Source of the DNA: Nostoc sp. HK-01 | GTDB lineage: Bacteria > Cyanobacteriota > Cyanobacteriia > Cyanobacteriales > Nostocaceae | Assembly (NCBI GenBank): GCA_003990705.1 | Contig: AP018320.1 | Span: 124,001-188,000, forward strand | Length of the DNA stretch: 64,000 bases | Direction: 5' to 3' | In this document: one piece after another, positions 9,301-17,881 of the stretch | How positions within the stretch are numbered: position 1 is the first letter of the stretch | Layout of the letters: each line of letters opens with the position of its first letter | The notes under the pieces: generated by a model | Database searches by the model: none | The model's input: only the letters and a program-made list of their open reading frames with translations | What the model was told of the DNA's origin: nothing | Translations under genes and position numbers: made by a program

Positions 9301-12300
9301 TCCCTTTTTATTAATTAATTGGATAGCATCATATCCAAACAATATCGAGACAAATTTGCTCAATATAGCGGCTAAGTTAGAATCAAGCATCCCTTTAGTA
9401 TCTGAAAATAATCCACAGGATATTGATGGGCGTTATGAAGGAGAATTCCCTGATTTTAGTTGGCAAGAAAGCACTAATAACTTGCAAAATGCACTTGTTT
9501 GGATTAAGGAAAATGAAAAAAAATATGAATCTGCTTTGAAAGAGCAGATTGAGGGTCAACGTACTGAAGAAATTAAAAACTTACTCACACAATCTTTGTT
9601 ACTAAATACAGCTGATTATCAAGAACAAATTGTGTCTGCAATTGCTCAGGTTAGAGAAGCTGAAGCAGATTTAGAAATGGCAGAGTTTGAATCTTTAGCC
9701 ACTCAGTTTGAAGTTGTTAGCAACCAAATGCTTTATGAAGCGGCGAAGGTAGAAGTTGAACGTGAAAATATTTTTGAAAATATCAGCAACCTAGATAAGG
9801 ATATTGATAAATTAAAACAAAAGGCTGTATCAATTGAGAAAAAACAAGCTCAAAACGAAATTGAAATAAAAAAAAGAGAGTTGGAGATTGCAAAAAATTC
9901 TCTCCAGACAGCTCTTAAAAAATTGGAAAAAACCAAAATATCTATAACAGCTATTGTCAGCGAAATAAACTTATTGAAAATTCTACTTGAAACAGAATTT
10001 GAAGTTGATATTGGTAAGTTTGATGGCACAACAAAAAAAGAAAAGGTATATGGTCAAATTGGTGTGATGGCTGCTAAAGTGCAAAACACTTTGATCAAGC
10101 AGTTGAATAACGAGTTAGAAAAAGCTAAAACAGAACTGAAAAAAGCTAAAAATTTACAAGCAAAACGAAAGAAGAGATCAAGATGGGGTAGGCTAGTTAA
10201 AGGAATTTGTCGTTTTGTCGGTGTATTAACCGGTGTAGTAATCGGAAGTATCTATGGCGGATCTGCTGGTGCTACATTTGGTGCTACATTAGGGTCAGAA
10301 ATAGGAGGAACAATTGGTGAATTAGCTGATGGCATCATTGAAAATAAACCGCTTGAGGAAATTTTAGTTGGTTTAATTGATAATGGATTGGATATTGCTA
10401 AATCTAGTGGATTCGATGTTGAAAAAGAGTTAAGTCTGTTAGATATAAAAGGAAAAAATGAGTTAAACAAATTTTTTGATAAATTGAACCCTAAGTTAGA
10501 GATACTGCTTGACAACTTGCCGAGAATTTTGGATGAACAACTAGTTAAAGATGCAATTGTTGTTCTCGATATTCAAGAAATTCCTGTACTTACTGAAATC
10601 TTAGAAAATTCCTATGAGGATCTGAAGAAAGATATTCCAAAGTTAGGAAAACTAGAGACAACGCTTAAAGCAATTCAGTACGATAGCCCTCGTAGTTTTC
10701 TTCAGCATCTTAGTAAAAACTTATTGAATAATACTAAAGGTAATGTTAAAGCAATCAAAGCTCTTAGTCAGTTAATGGGAAAAGAAATCACAACTGAGGA
10801 TGAGCTAAAAGATGCTATTACACGTTTTGCAAAACTAGTAGTTACCAGCATTGGGCAACAAGCCGTCAATTTCCGTCAAGATTTGATCAGCACATGGATT
10901 CGTAACAAGCGAGACAAAAAGCAATGGTGGAATCAAGATGTAGAAAAAGAAGCAAATGACTTAGTTCAGAAACTATTCCCCAATGAGAAAATTCAAGCTG
11001 AGGTGATGGCAAATTTACAGTTATTTTTGCTAGATCCAAAAAGTATTAGAGGCGAACTCCAGATTTACCTAGATCCCTGGCTGCAAGAGTTAGACAAACG
11101 AATTAATGAAATTACGGCAGTAAAAGACATATCACAACCCAAGTCTGCTGTTGAAGCTGCAAACCAAAATGTAGAATACCTTGAAACTTGTATTGATAAG
11201 TTCAACAAGAGTTTATTTCCCTGGTTGAAAGGTGATGGGAATAATGAGCGTAGCCAATTATTACAAAATTTAAGTGATTTACAGACTCAGAAATTGCCTA
11301 GCAATGATATTGATCTGAAGATAGATAAACTTAATGAAAACATTGCACAGTTAAGTGAAGCCAATGCCAAAGATATTCTAAAAAATATGGAGAATGAGTT
11401 AAGTCGTATAGAGTTACTTTATCAAGCTTCGGATATTCAAGTATCAAAAACAACTTTACTATCTAAAGCGAGTAAATTAGCCAAACTGAAAGCAACGAAT
11501 CTTCAAACTGCTCAAGAGAACGCCCTCCAAGCTTCGGAGAAACGTCAGCTTGCTGCCCAAGCTAAAGTAACAGCGGCACAATTTAATTTAGCCAGTAAGA
11601 AAGCTCAAGAACAAGCGGCAATGCGTCGAGCTGCTGAAGCCAGCCGTATTAGAGGTAATTTAAGCCAACCTCCGCTTCGATTGCCTAATTTGTCAGCAGA
11701 TGCGATTAATAATTTACGTGTAAGTTATACTCAATCCCTGGGAGATGCTTTCAGTGCCTACCGCGAGTTGCTAAGATTTTACTACTCTGCTGGAGCGACG
11801 AATATTCCTAAATTAAAACGTAATTCTTCTACGTGGAGTGAAGTATTAGGTAAGTGGACAGAAGACGCTCAAAAATATTTTAGTACCTCAATTGACCGGG
11901 AAGATCCACAAACTGTGGAATGGGAACTTACGCCAGAACAAATTGTTGCTTTGTTGTCTCCTGATGGTTTTCGAGTTATCTTTGCTCCGGGAATTACAGA
12001 TGCGCCACCATTATTTACTGTTGATATTGAGTTAAAAAGCTATCTTCAGGAAAATAAACTACTTAACAGTCCTTGGATAAAAGCGTTTGCCCAAGTTGGT
12101 ATTAATTTATCAGACGAAGTAAGCGCAGAACTAGAAAGAACAGAACTCGATGGAGATGGTATTTCTATTTGGAAAATTACAGACAAGCAAACAAAACTTA
12201 TTTCTGTTGTCGCTTATAAACGAAATGGTGAGATGTCCCACGTATGGAATATAAATAGTGAGCCTGTTAGTTATACGGTTTTCGTTTTCTCAAAACGTAA

Positions 12301-12775
12301 TATTATAGAAGTTACAAGGCGACAGAAACCCCCTTCTGTTGGCCGCTCTCCTTTTCCCAATCAATACTGGAGACCAATCGACGAAGACGCTGCTAAGACA
12401 GGAAGGCTTATTGGAGTTTTCCTTGATGCCACTATTAAAGGTACCAATACGAAACTTAGGGAAAGTGACTATCGTGTCGAAGTCAAACATTTAGGTGATT
12501 TTTGGTCAGACCAAAAACAGATTCAGCTTCTTCATACAACTAAACTTTTACGAAGTGATAGAACTGTTTTCCTTGAACAAAATGCTACACCTAAGCAAGC
12601 TTTAGAAGCTATTATTAACAGTTCTGAAGGAGAAGGAGATCCTCATCCCTATGCAGTTCAAGGTACTCCCTTATCAGGTACGACTCTTATTCGTTTAGTT
12701 TCTCAGGGAACACAAGAATTTAACAATATAAAACTGATGCTCCTTTATAAATTCAATGCTTCTGCTGGTAAGTAA
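6383..12775 (+). CDS. Giant coiled-coil protein with glycine-zipper segment, unknown family
   Basis: A single frame of 2130 residues; an upstream GTG at 6374 is part of the ribosome binding site region. There is no signal peptide. Residues 1 to about 1060 are mainly helical, globular-looking sequence. From about 1075 to 1270 there is a long charged coiled coil (LKQKAVSIEKKQAQNEIEIKKRELEI), then a basic patch (KRKKRSRWGR). A glycine-rich hydrophobic zipper follows at about 1279-1310 (GVVIGSIYGGSAGATFGATL), then more helical sequence and an alanine-rich coiled coil near 1690-1765. The last 300 residues look beta-rich. Helical shell, coiled coil, membrane-active zipper and beta-rich end recall large pore-forming or translocation proteins such as TcA, but I see no convincing homology and treat this only as an architectural analogy. 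The fibre-like gene follows after 60 bp, and the DUF4157 effector is nearby. Confidence 0.85.
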   Translation: MEITKIFSEAIKKRNVNSQKEIERDLTFLLTLVVDQAKFTQEVKELLTGDTLSLDFLNKIQKLSQTSPPLKFGPVLATQAAAAERLALSVKLDLNKWQTEVKIFVENSNSDLLEIFNVARQTQDYLDETTLNGTRWSREAVPAFLQKTLENSSVLSDITIASTGGELPANWRNVESWIEHWAKFRKKSPKSNPGGDGFFEPQHSGYQVAAIHPLTLRVLRQSFLNQLNRDGSQEDIKAFCQWLLESTFDRILLTNIKLESVFAAGSLILTLAQQQGVVILEDGQLNVPEAAAFWGDLSERVLQTIVNNSQNIKGVPAFWENAQVQIRQILYSCPEWHFTPLITNLRNRASKLLGEQLESLKSVVLSDTFKITEENFSPQLELFSQNILPELRSNNPIDTNVSKAPDRQEYFNKLDSFNNQIVDISSFDSVIQGISANAHQARVAFEQRLASPLAQTALPALATSSFEQPNRLNLALTTYLRQQISQIFLNSKLVHSNKEIQESLASQSAWKNTINQTGKTDEEVLFNWSKLSIWDGLRGRLSQKSNNEGDQNITVYLSRQLPEWLNQAVDLPKGLDLNAIRPTLAEFAHLGVSIQDGTYSKLADRLEKLLEKPLDDNLDAAPALALKALLAAMRLDLGLTAIAVGLAPGQAFEQFGSPNTENLTKFAGWISLAIESNNTWESCAGMNALILLARLSEVTGDILIGSTIRTVMPSKAVRASRLVFQSVEKLFSSGTKGSGLALAFAAFDLIRYTRASLLFDTPDNLIPVWIPGSVSEYLDKLTNRWGSETQTQIQTMIAEGGIGLKIFLLSLLQIKLDELNWECQLIVQPLRRNAVGEEANLKHNIILKQVNDLQKAVRFVFCREQLLLNDLPEVISEIKPWWQVGYWLTSSEFLKNTQLNPIKIVSSVLASDLEKQVIPAEIKAFLGDISVNATVISVLQRQRWLITVSQRNETYLIEQNESADNLLIYYINAPFLLINWIASYPNNIETNLLNIAAKLESSIPLVSENNPQDIDGRYEGEFPDFSWQESTNNLQNALVWIKENEKKYESALKEQIEGQRTEEIKNLLTQSLLLNTADYQEQIVSAIAQVREAEADLEMAEFESLATQFEVVSNQMLYEAAKVEVERENIFENISNLDKDIDKLKQKAVSIEKKQAQNEIEIKKRELEIAKNSLQTALKKLEKTKISITAIVSEINLLKILLETEFEVDIGKFDGTTKKEKVYGQIGVMAAKVQNTLIKQLNNELEKAKTELKKAKNLQAKRKKRSRWGRLVKGICRFVGVLTGVVIGSIYGGSAGATFGATLGSEIGGTIGELADGIIENKPLEEILVGLIDNGLDIAKSSGFDVEKELSLLDIKGKNELNKFFDKLNPKLEILLDNLPRILDEQLVKDAIVVLDIQEIPVLTEILENSYEDLKKDIPKLGKLETTLKAIQYDSPRSFLQHLSKNLLNNTKGNVKAIKALSQLMGKEITTEDELKDAITRFAKLVVTSIGQQAVNFRQDLISTWIRNKRDKKQWWNQDVEKEANDLVQKLFPNEKIQAEVMANLQLFLLDPKSIRGELQIYLDPWLQELDKRINEITAVKDISQPKSAVEAANQNVEYLETCIDKFNKSLFPWLKGDGNNERSQLLQNLSDLQTQKLPSNDIDLKIDKLNENIAQLSEANAKDILKNMENELSRIELLYQASDIQVSKTTLLSKASKLAKLKATNLQTAQENALQASEKRQLAAQAKVTAAQFNLASKKAQEQAAMRRAAEASRIRGNLSQPPLRLPNLSADAINNLRVSYTQSLGDAFSAYRELLRFYYSAGATNIPKLKRNSSTWSEVLGKWTEDAQKYFSTSIDREDPQTVEWELTPEQIVALLSPDGFRVIFAPGITDAPPLFTVDIELKSYLQENKLLNSPWIKAFAQVGINLSDEVSAELERTELDGDGISIWKITDKQTKLISVVAYKRNGEMSHVWNINSEPVSYTVFVFSKRNIIEVTRRQKPPSVGRSPFPNQYWRPIDEDAAKTGRLIGVFLDATIKGTNTKLRESDYRVEVKHLGDFWSDQKQIQLLHTTKLLRSDRTVFLEQNATPKQALEAIINSSEGEGDPHPYAVQGTPLSGTTLIRLVSQGTQEFNNIKLMLLYKFNASAGK

Positions 12776-12835
12776 TAGAAGTTTTGTTTATTAATTTCTA
12801 TTGGCTCTTAATATCACTTATGAAGAGGTAAAAGA

Positions 12836-13471
12836 ATGTCATTAACACTTGATCAATTATCAGAACTAGTAGAAGCTCTACAGGCGAAAGTAGATGAACT
12901 TGAAACGAAAATCAAGCAATCTCTACAATATATTAATGATCTTGAGATTCTTGAGGCAGAAAGAAAGGAAGAATATCAGAAAAATATTAGTAATCTTGAA
13001 GCACAATTAAGACAATCAATTACTACCAAAAATTTAGTTGTAGAAAGCAATGCTGAAATTGCTGGACGAAATGTTGATCAGAAACTAATTTCTCTTGATA
13101 CTACTCTCGCTCAATCTAAAGAGAAACTAGATTCTTATCTTACTCAATCTAAAGAGAAATTAGATTCTTATCTTACTCAATCTAAAGAGAAATTAGATTC
13201 TTATCTCACTCAATCTAAGGCGAAACTAGATTTTCTAGATACTGCTTTCAATAAGCATGAGAAAAAACTAGATACATTTAATAATTTTATAAAAACTTCA
13301 AGTAAGGAGGTTTCTATTGTTAGCAATGAAAATAATAAAACTTTTAAATTAGTAGTTCAAGGTGATTTACTCGTTATTGGAAATATTAGTTATCATGGTA
13401 ATATTAACTCAATTACTGAATCAAATGTAGCAACTAGCGGCAATAAGGTGCCAGGAAAAAATAAGAAGTAG
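12836..13471 (+). CDS. Coiled-coil protein with fibre-like C-terminus
   Basis: A 211-residue protein, almost entirely coiled coil to about residue 155. It includes four 11-residue repeats of the form LTQSKEKLDSY encoded by 33-bp DNA repeats. The end (about 165-195) reads FKLVVQGDLLVIGNISYHGN, which resembles the short beta strands that follow a coiled-coil shaft in phage tail-fibre type proteins. A trimeric or dimeric fibre is an inference. It follows the giant gene by 60 bp with an AAGAGG ribosome binding site, so the two are probably co-transcribed and may work together. No enzymatic motif is present. Confidence 0.75.
   Translation: MSLTLDQLSELVEALQAKVDELETKIKQSLQYINDLEILEAERKEEYQKNISNLEAQLRQSITTKNLVVESNAEIAGRNVDQKLISLDTTLAQSKEKLDSYLTQSKEKLDSYLTQSKEKLDSYLTQSKAKLDFLDTAFNKHEKKLDTFNNFIKTSSKEVSIVSNENNKTFKLVVQGDLLVIGNISYHGNINSITESNVATSGNKVPGKNKK
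13111..13235 (+). repeat. 33-bp tandem repeats inside the fibre-like gene
   Basis: Units begin at 13111, 13144, 13177 and 13210. The first three are nearly identical and the fourth diverges in its last third. Each encodes one 11-residue coiled-coil step, a hendecad, so copy-number change lengthens the shaft without a frameshift. Confidence 0.9.
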
Positions 13472-13737
13472 TCATGAACTGCGTACACCAGAACGCATGA
13501 AAAAAGGATAATGAAAGGAGCATGGTGTTCAACAGAGTTCGTTTGTTCTTAGTGAGTAAAAGCCTATTAAGTAGACACAATCAGATTGACTTGCCCTTTA
13601 ACTTTCAGCACACCTAATTTTTAACAGCACACTTCGTTCTTATTCCGTTAAAAGTCGTAGTCGGTTAGTCTTATGAAAAACTCCACCCACAAGGGGATGG
13701 AATTTCTCACCAACTTCTGAATGAAATATTGTACAGC

Positions 13738-14475
13738 TTAAAACTTGATAATATCTTTTTTTGCTGTGATCTCCATTGGAGGAAATAAAGAATTTGGAGT
13801 ATCACCTGTTGCCCGATGATCATGTGAATATACTAATGTGCCAGCGCCTCCCTCTGCCGTTACATAAGCCTCATAAGCTGGAAAACCATCATGCAGACCA
13901 CTAATAGAAGCTTCACGTTTAGCTGGATTAATTTTGAATGTTATGTTCAAATCAATGGCAGGTGCTTCAGTAACTAGTGGATTTTTTGAAGCTGCGTTAA
14001 AATTGATGAGAATATTACTGCCTGATCTCTCTATTTTGCCATTAATCAGTTGGGCAGTAGAAGCTTTTCCACTCTCCAAAATATGTCCTGTTGAGCAATC
14101 AACTTTATGAGTCGTACCAGTATTTTTCCAATCAATAGTTTTGTTTAGTGTTGCAACATCAAACTCGATTTCTTGATGTGTTCGTGAGGAAGCATGAATA
14201 CTATTAGAGAAACCTCGATTATCTCCTTTAAAGCATCTACCTAAAGGATCTTTAACCGTACCATTAGGAATGAAGGTATTAATCCACACCTTTATTTTTT
14301 TTGGTGTTGCCAATACTAGCTGTTTGTTAGATGAGGCGTTTATTTCTTGAGAAACTTTAGTTAAAGCTTCTGTTTTACCCAACTGCTGATGAGGTTGATG
14401 AGCTAAATTTATTTCATTCAATAATGGAGATATCAGCACAAATACAAAAAGAGTAGTTAAATTTCTCCAACTCAT
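13738..14475 (-). CDS. Secreted DUF3238-like protein
   Basis: A 245-residue protein with an N-terminal hydrophobic segment (TTLFVFVLISPLL) consistent with Sec export. The mature part starts with KIKVWINTFIP, contains GRCFKGDNRGFSNSIHASSRT and ends with SGLHDGFPAYEAYVTAEGG. This is the arrangement I associate with the DUF3238 family of exported proteins of unknown function. Two cysteines (in GRCF and VDCSTGH) could form a disulfide. It is convergent with the fibre-like gene and separated from it by 266 bp. A role in the accessory locus is possible but unsupported. Confidence 0.6.
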   Translation of the reverse strand: MSWRNLTTLFVFVLISPLLNEINLAHQPHQQLGKTEALTKVSQEINASSNKQLVLATPKKIKVWINTFIPNGTVKDPLGRCFKGDNRGFSNSIHASSRTHQEIEFDVATLNKTIDWKNTGTTHKVDCSTGHILESGKASTAQLINGKIERSGSNILINFNAASKNPLVTEAPAIDLNITFKINPAKREASISGLHDGFPAYEAYVTAEGGAGTLVYSHDHRATGDTPNSLFPPMEITAKKDIIKF

Positions 14476-15143
14476 ATTGATATTCCTTGGGGTTATTTAG
14501 ATTTCAAGACAGGCTTAGTTCTTTAGTTTCAAATATCAGAAAACTCTTTAGAAACGAGTGGATCTACGACGTGATAGCTTGTTTTGAGTAGCATTGTTAC
14601 TCAAACTTCGTTTATAGTTAGAGGTTATTTATAAAGTAGAAATACAATTAATGTATGGTGTCTTAGGTGCTGATTTCGATATGATGTTTCATGAAAATAA
14701 CAACTTAAGCAACTAACGTACCGTATTATTTAACGGTGTATTAGACGCTCAGTCTAGACACATAACTACTTAAGATTTACTTTATAAATAGTCTCTTATT
14801 GAACCTTGCTATAGTACTACCTCTCTCTATCCTGGTAATGATCACATGAGCTAATTTATTGCAATTTTAGTAATGTCTCCTGGCTGAAGGTTAGAGGTTT
14901 TCTCGATTCCATAAACACCTGAAATAGCACCTCTAATTTCCAGTTATCAAACATTGACACCTACTAAATTTACAGCTCATAACGAAATAATAAGACATCA
15001 AGAAGTTAAGTCAGTATTTTGATACTGCAATATTTTATCTGACTAAACACTTTATGATGCTATATAAAAATATTTTAGAAGATTTTTTCAACCTTGTCGA
15101 GTCTTATTCATTTTTGTGTTCACCTTACCAAATTAATATTTTA
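14476..15143. other. Non-coding DNA
   Basis: About 670 bp with scattered stops in all frames. Apart from the likely promoter of the secreted-protein gene at its left end I see nothing definite here. Confidence 0.4.
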
Positions 15144-15312
15144 GGGCGCAAAACTCTAATTCGTTCTCTTAATCCCTATGAGGTTGTTCAGGAAATTTAT
15201 GGCTGACTTATAAACAATTATGCAATTAGCACTTTAATTTTTCAAGCCGCTACAGAGGCAGGGATATCTCCATTGCACTTAGATTTTACTGGTGTCTTAA
15301 AGTTAAGTAGTT
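15144..15312 (+). pseudogene. IS4-family transposase remnant
   Basis: Translation of this frame gives RKTLIRSLNPYEVVQEIYG, a TGA, then a stretch ending AATEAGISPLHLDFTGVLK. This corresponds to the C-terminal end of IS4-type transposases (RSKxPxxVxQExxG...GISPxxISFTGxL). The rest of the gene is absent and one codon has become a stop. I could not identify terminal inverted repeats. It marks a past transposition between the accessory region and the plasmid backbone. Confidence 0.7.
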
Positions 15313-15938
15313 AAGCACCTAGTTTGCAGTTTAGACCGCAGGGGAGCAGAGGGGCAGAGGAGAAAGTTTCAGTCATTTATTTACAATTTCAACAGTGCAG
15401 CTTAAATGCTGATTAGCTTATTCGCTGCGCTATTGCTGATTTTTAAGATGCGAATAGTGTCAAATTACATTTTTTTATCCAAACTAATCCTTAAAATTTC
15501 GGAGCAGAAAAATCATTCCATTCCGGGCAGAACACACTCCAAATTTTTAGTCTTAAGATGTTCCATCCCTTGCTAATAAAAAACTTAAGCTGATTCTAAA
15601 TCAGTTGTTTCCATGATTAATATCCTAAAAAAATTACTAATGTAATTTATATATGCGACTGTGTTATGAACTTCATTTGGTAAGGAGATTAGGTTCGTTA
15701 TGTCGATTCTCGCAAAAACTTATTTGATACTCGTCACGTAGTAGTTGTTCACAATCTTCATGTCCTTGCCAGAATTTTTATTAAGACTACTGAGCTTAAC
15801 TTTGCTTCTATCTGATTACTGAATTGCTGTTGTAGCTAAACTATTAATCATATTGAGATATTAATTTTATTCCATATCTGCATTATAGTGCAGAACGATT
15901 TTGGGTGAATGTGCCGCGATCACGCCTCACTTATGGCA
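15313..15938. other. Non-coding DNA
   Basis: About 625 bp following the transposase remnant. No coding frame or clear regulatory structure was recognised; it may contain further decayed insertion-sequence DNA. Confidence 0.35.
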
Positions 15939-16991
15939 TTACTCCCCACCCGGAAACCGCCGCATCATCTCGGCTAACTCAACAGCCTCACCGTCGGGCG
16001 TATACACAACCTCACCCGACATTGCAATCACAATCCTTTCTCGCCTCGCCCACTCAAACCAAGCAGTCACACCAGACTTGGCCTGTTGCGCTTCAGGTTT
16101 CCTGCCTTCCTTACAAGCCGCAACAAAAACAGCCTCCGGTGACTTGATCCCTTTCCAAGTCCGTATCGCTTCTTTGAGATAAGCGATCGCACCCGGCACA
16201 TTCTCCCAACACCGCCTCACTGTACGTTGAATCTCTGCGTTTAATCGAAACTGCGGGGTACAAGGAATGTCTCTCAGTTGTTGCAATACTTCCTGAACCT
16301 CTTGATTACTGGGCTGCACTGATTTTTCTACAGGCTCGGCGTAATCATCATCACCAGAGTCTTCATCTTGAAAATTCGACACCACCGGGGCGGAAAAATT
16401 GTCCTCATGAGTATCTGTCTCGGTAGTCGAGTTATCTTGTTCTATGTTTTCAACGAAGTGAGTAATTTCGGGTGACTCTGATTCTGGAGTATAATAAACT
16501 CCTTCCTGTCCGCATTCCAATATCTCGGTTTTCAGTTCTTCACTTTTTTCAAGCTCAACAGCAGAGTGTTGCTGTGGCTTTGAAACTTCTGGATGGGATC
16601 TGTGGTGTTGTTCTACATTGAATCTTGAAGGTTCAGTTTTGCACCTGCCAAGTTCCAACAGCTTATTTAGTACCTCGAAGTTTAATTTATACTGCCATGT
16701 CCGATCCTGCCCGTTGCCTGGGTTCTTCTGCTTGGAGATAATGCCCATCTCGTCAAGCAGAGCGATCGCACTTCGGATAACGTGAAGGCTATGCTCACCC
16801 ATTAGGTCAAGATATATTTTCTTTAGGGGCTGGTATATCCAAGCAGTACGGTGGTTCTTGAGTTTCCACTTTGTCCAATGCCGGAAATACTCAATCAGCT
16901 TGGCCGCGCAGAAGTTACCAGTGATATCAAGATACTCCCGGCGCAATATTACCAGGATAGAGAATCTCTCAGTAGATGCAATGCTACTCAT
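15939..16991 (-). CDS. Winged-helix plasmid replication-like protein
   Basis: A 350-residue protein. Residues about 25-115 form a winged-helix-like unit (FCAAKLIEYFRHW, then HVIRSAIALLDEMGIISKQ) of the type found in cyanobacterial plasmid Rep-like proteins. A long acidic, low-complexity linker (about 130-235) follows. The conserved C-terminal domain includes VRRCWENVPGAIAYLKEAIRTW and WFEWARRERIVIAMSG, ending at YTPDGEAVELAEMMRRFPGG. A decayed copy of the C-terminal domain lies at 4956-5470. It is the last gene of a minus-strand cluster after the KilA-N and 563-residue DNA-binding genes. Replication initiation is inferred from the fold and context; a transcriptional regulator is the alternative. 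Confidence 0.6.
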   Translation of the reverse strand: MSSIASTERFSILVILRREYLDITGNFCAAKLIEYFRHWTKWKLKNHRTAWIYQPLKKIYLDLMGEHSLHVIRSAIALLDEMGIISKQKNPGNGQDRTWQYKLNFEVLNKLLELGRCKTEPSRFNVEQHHRSHPEVSKPQQHSAVELEKSEELKTEILECGQEGVYYTPESESPEITHFVENIEQDNSTTETDTHEDNFSAPVVSNFQDEDSGDDDYAEPVEKSVQPSNQEVQEVLQQLRDIPCTPQFRLNAEIQRTVRRCWENVPGAIAYLKEAIRTWKGIKSPEAVFVAACKEGRKPEAQQAKSGVTAWFEWARRERIVIAMSGEVVYTPDGEAVELAEMMRRFPGGE

Positions 16992-17025
16992 GTTTCACCT
17001 TCCATAATTTGTAAAAACTGACTCG

Positions 17026-17793
17026 CTAAAACGGCATATTTTTTTGGTCTTCTTCTGGGGCTTGTGACCAAAACTCTCGAAGTTGTTGGCGTTTTGCTGC
17101 CTGGAATTGCTGTTTCTCTTCGGGCGACACTTCACCTATCAGATGCGCTACTTCATCGCGTTGCTTCTGCTTCCAAGCTTCTGTGTCCACAGCAGGTAAG
17201 GCCAAGGGTTCATTTTTGGCAGAAGGTCGAAAACCTCGACGGCGAAACAAGAATTTGAAATGGCGTTGATCCTGTGGTGCAAGACTTCGCCATACCTCGG
17301 TATCCCAACCAGGAGGTATAAACTCAGCCGAGGGAGGCAACAGATTTTGAATTTGAGCTTGTAATTGGGCGATCGCCTCCAATGCAGTTTCTAATTTGTT
17401 CTCCAATTCCAGAACCTTGGAATCAAGCACTGTTGATTGCCCTGTCAGCACCCATTCTTCAACCCATTGCTCAACCTGATAGCCGAACTCATCTGAAAGC
17501 CAAATGTCAAATCTGACTGCCAGCTTCGGATGTATCCAAGTGCCGCCTCCATTCTCAGGAGAGCCTTGAAACACTTGATATAACTCAAACACGGGAATTC
17601 CCGTATTTGAACTTAAATGTGAAAGTGTTTCTTGTGTGCGTTTATTTTCTAGCCAATCGCTAACATCACGCCGTTTTCCTGTGGCCAACTTATAGGCACT
17701 ACTCAAAGCAGTAGCGTTTATATAACCATCGCGTTGACGTTGCTCTACAGGTGAGCCGTGTAGTTGACGTGAAATAATTGTGATTGCATCCAT
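17026..17793 (-). CDS. KilA-N domain protein
   Basis: DNA-binding protein of 255 residues from the ATG at 17793, preceded by GGAG five bases upstream; a longer frame to 17865 lacks such a site. The N-terminal KilA-N domain is clear: QRQRDGYINATALSSAYK, VSDWLENKRTQ, and GGGTWIHPKLAVRFDIWLSDEFGYQVEQWV. A coiled coil follows at about 130-150, then a basic C-terminal half (FKFLFRRRGFRPSAK). KilA-N proteins occur in phages and plasmids as regulators. Its gene sits between the 563-residue plasmid protein and the Rep-like gene on the same strand, so it belongs to that maintenance module. A second KilA-N gene at 60.1-60.9 kb is broken. Confidence 0.85.
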   Translation of the reverse strand: MDAITIISRQLHGSPVEQRQRDGYINATALSSAYKLATGKRRDVSDWLENKRTQETLSHLSSNTGIPVFELYQVFQGSPENGGGTWIHPKLAVRFDIWLSDEFGYQVEQWVEEWVLTGQSTVLDSKVLELENKLETALEAIAQLQAQIQNLLPPSAEFIPPGWDTEVWRSLAPQDQRHFKFLFRRRGFRPSAKNEPLALPAVDTEAWKQKQRDEVAHLIGEVSPEEKQQFQAAKRQQLREFWSQAPEEDQKNMPF

Positions 17794-17881
17794 ATAAACT
17801 CCGATTTTTGGCGCATGAAAATATCGGCAGCAGTTGAGCCATGCTGCATTCAGTTCTTTTGGCAATAAGCGCGAGTTCTAT

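Noticed and set aside
10252-10515. Minus-strand frame within the giant gene
   Set aside because: Shadow of the real gene, Ser/Asn/Pro-rich as expected for antisense of Gly/Asp/Leu coding.
6383-12775. TcA-type toxin subunit
   Set aside because: Only the general order of coiled coil, hydrophobic segment and beta-rich end is shared. I see none of the recognisable TcA sequence blocks, so the name was not used.
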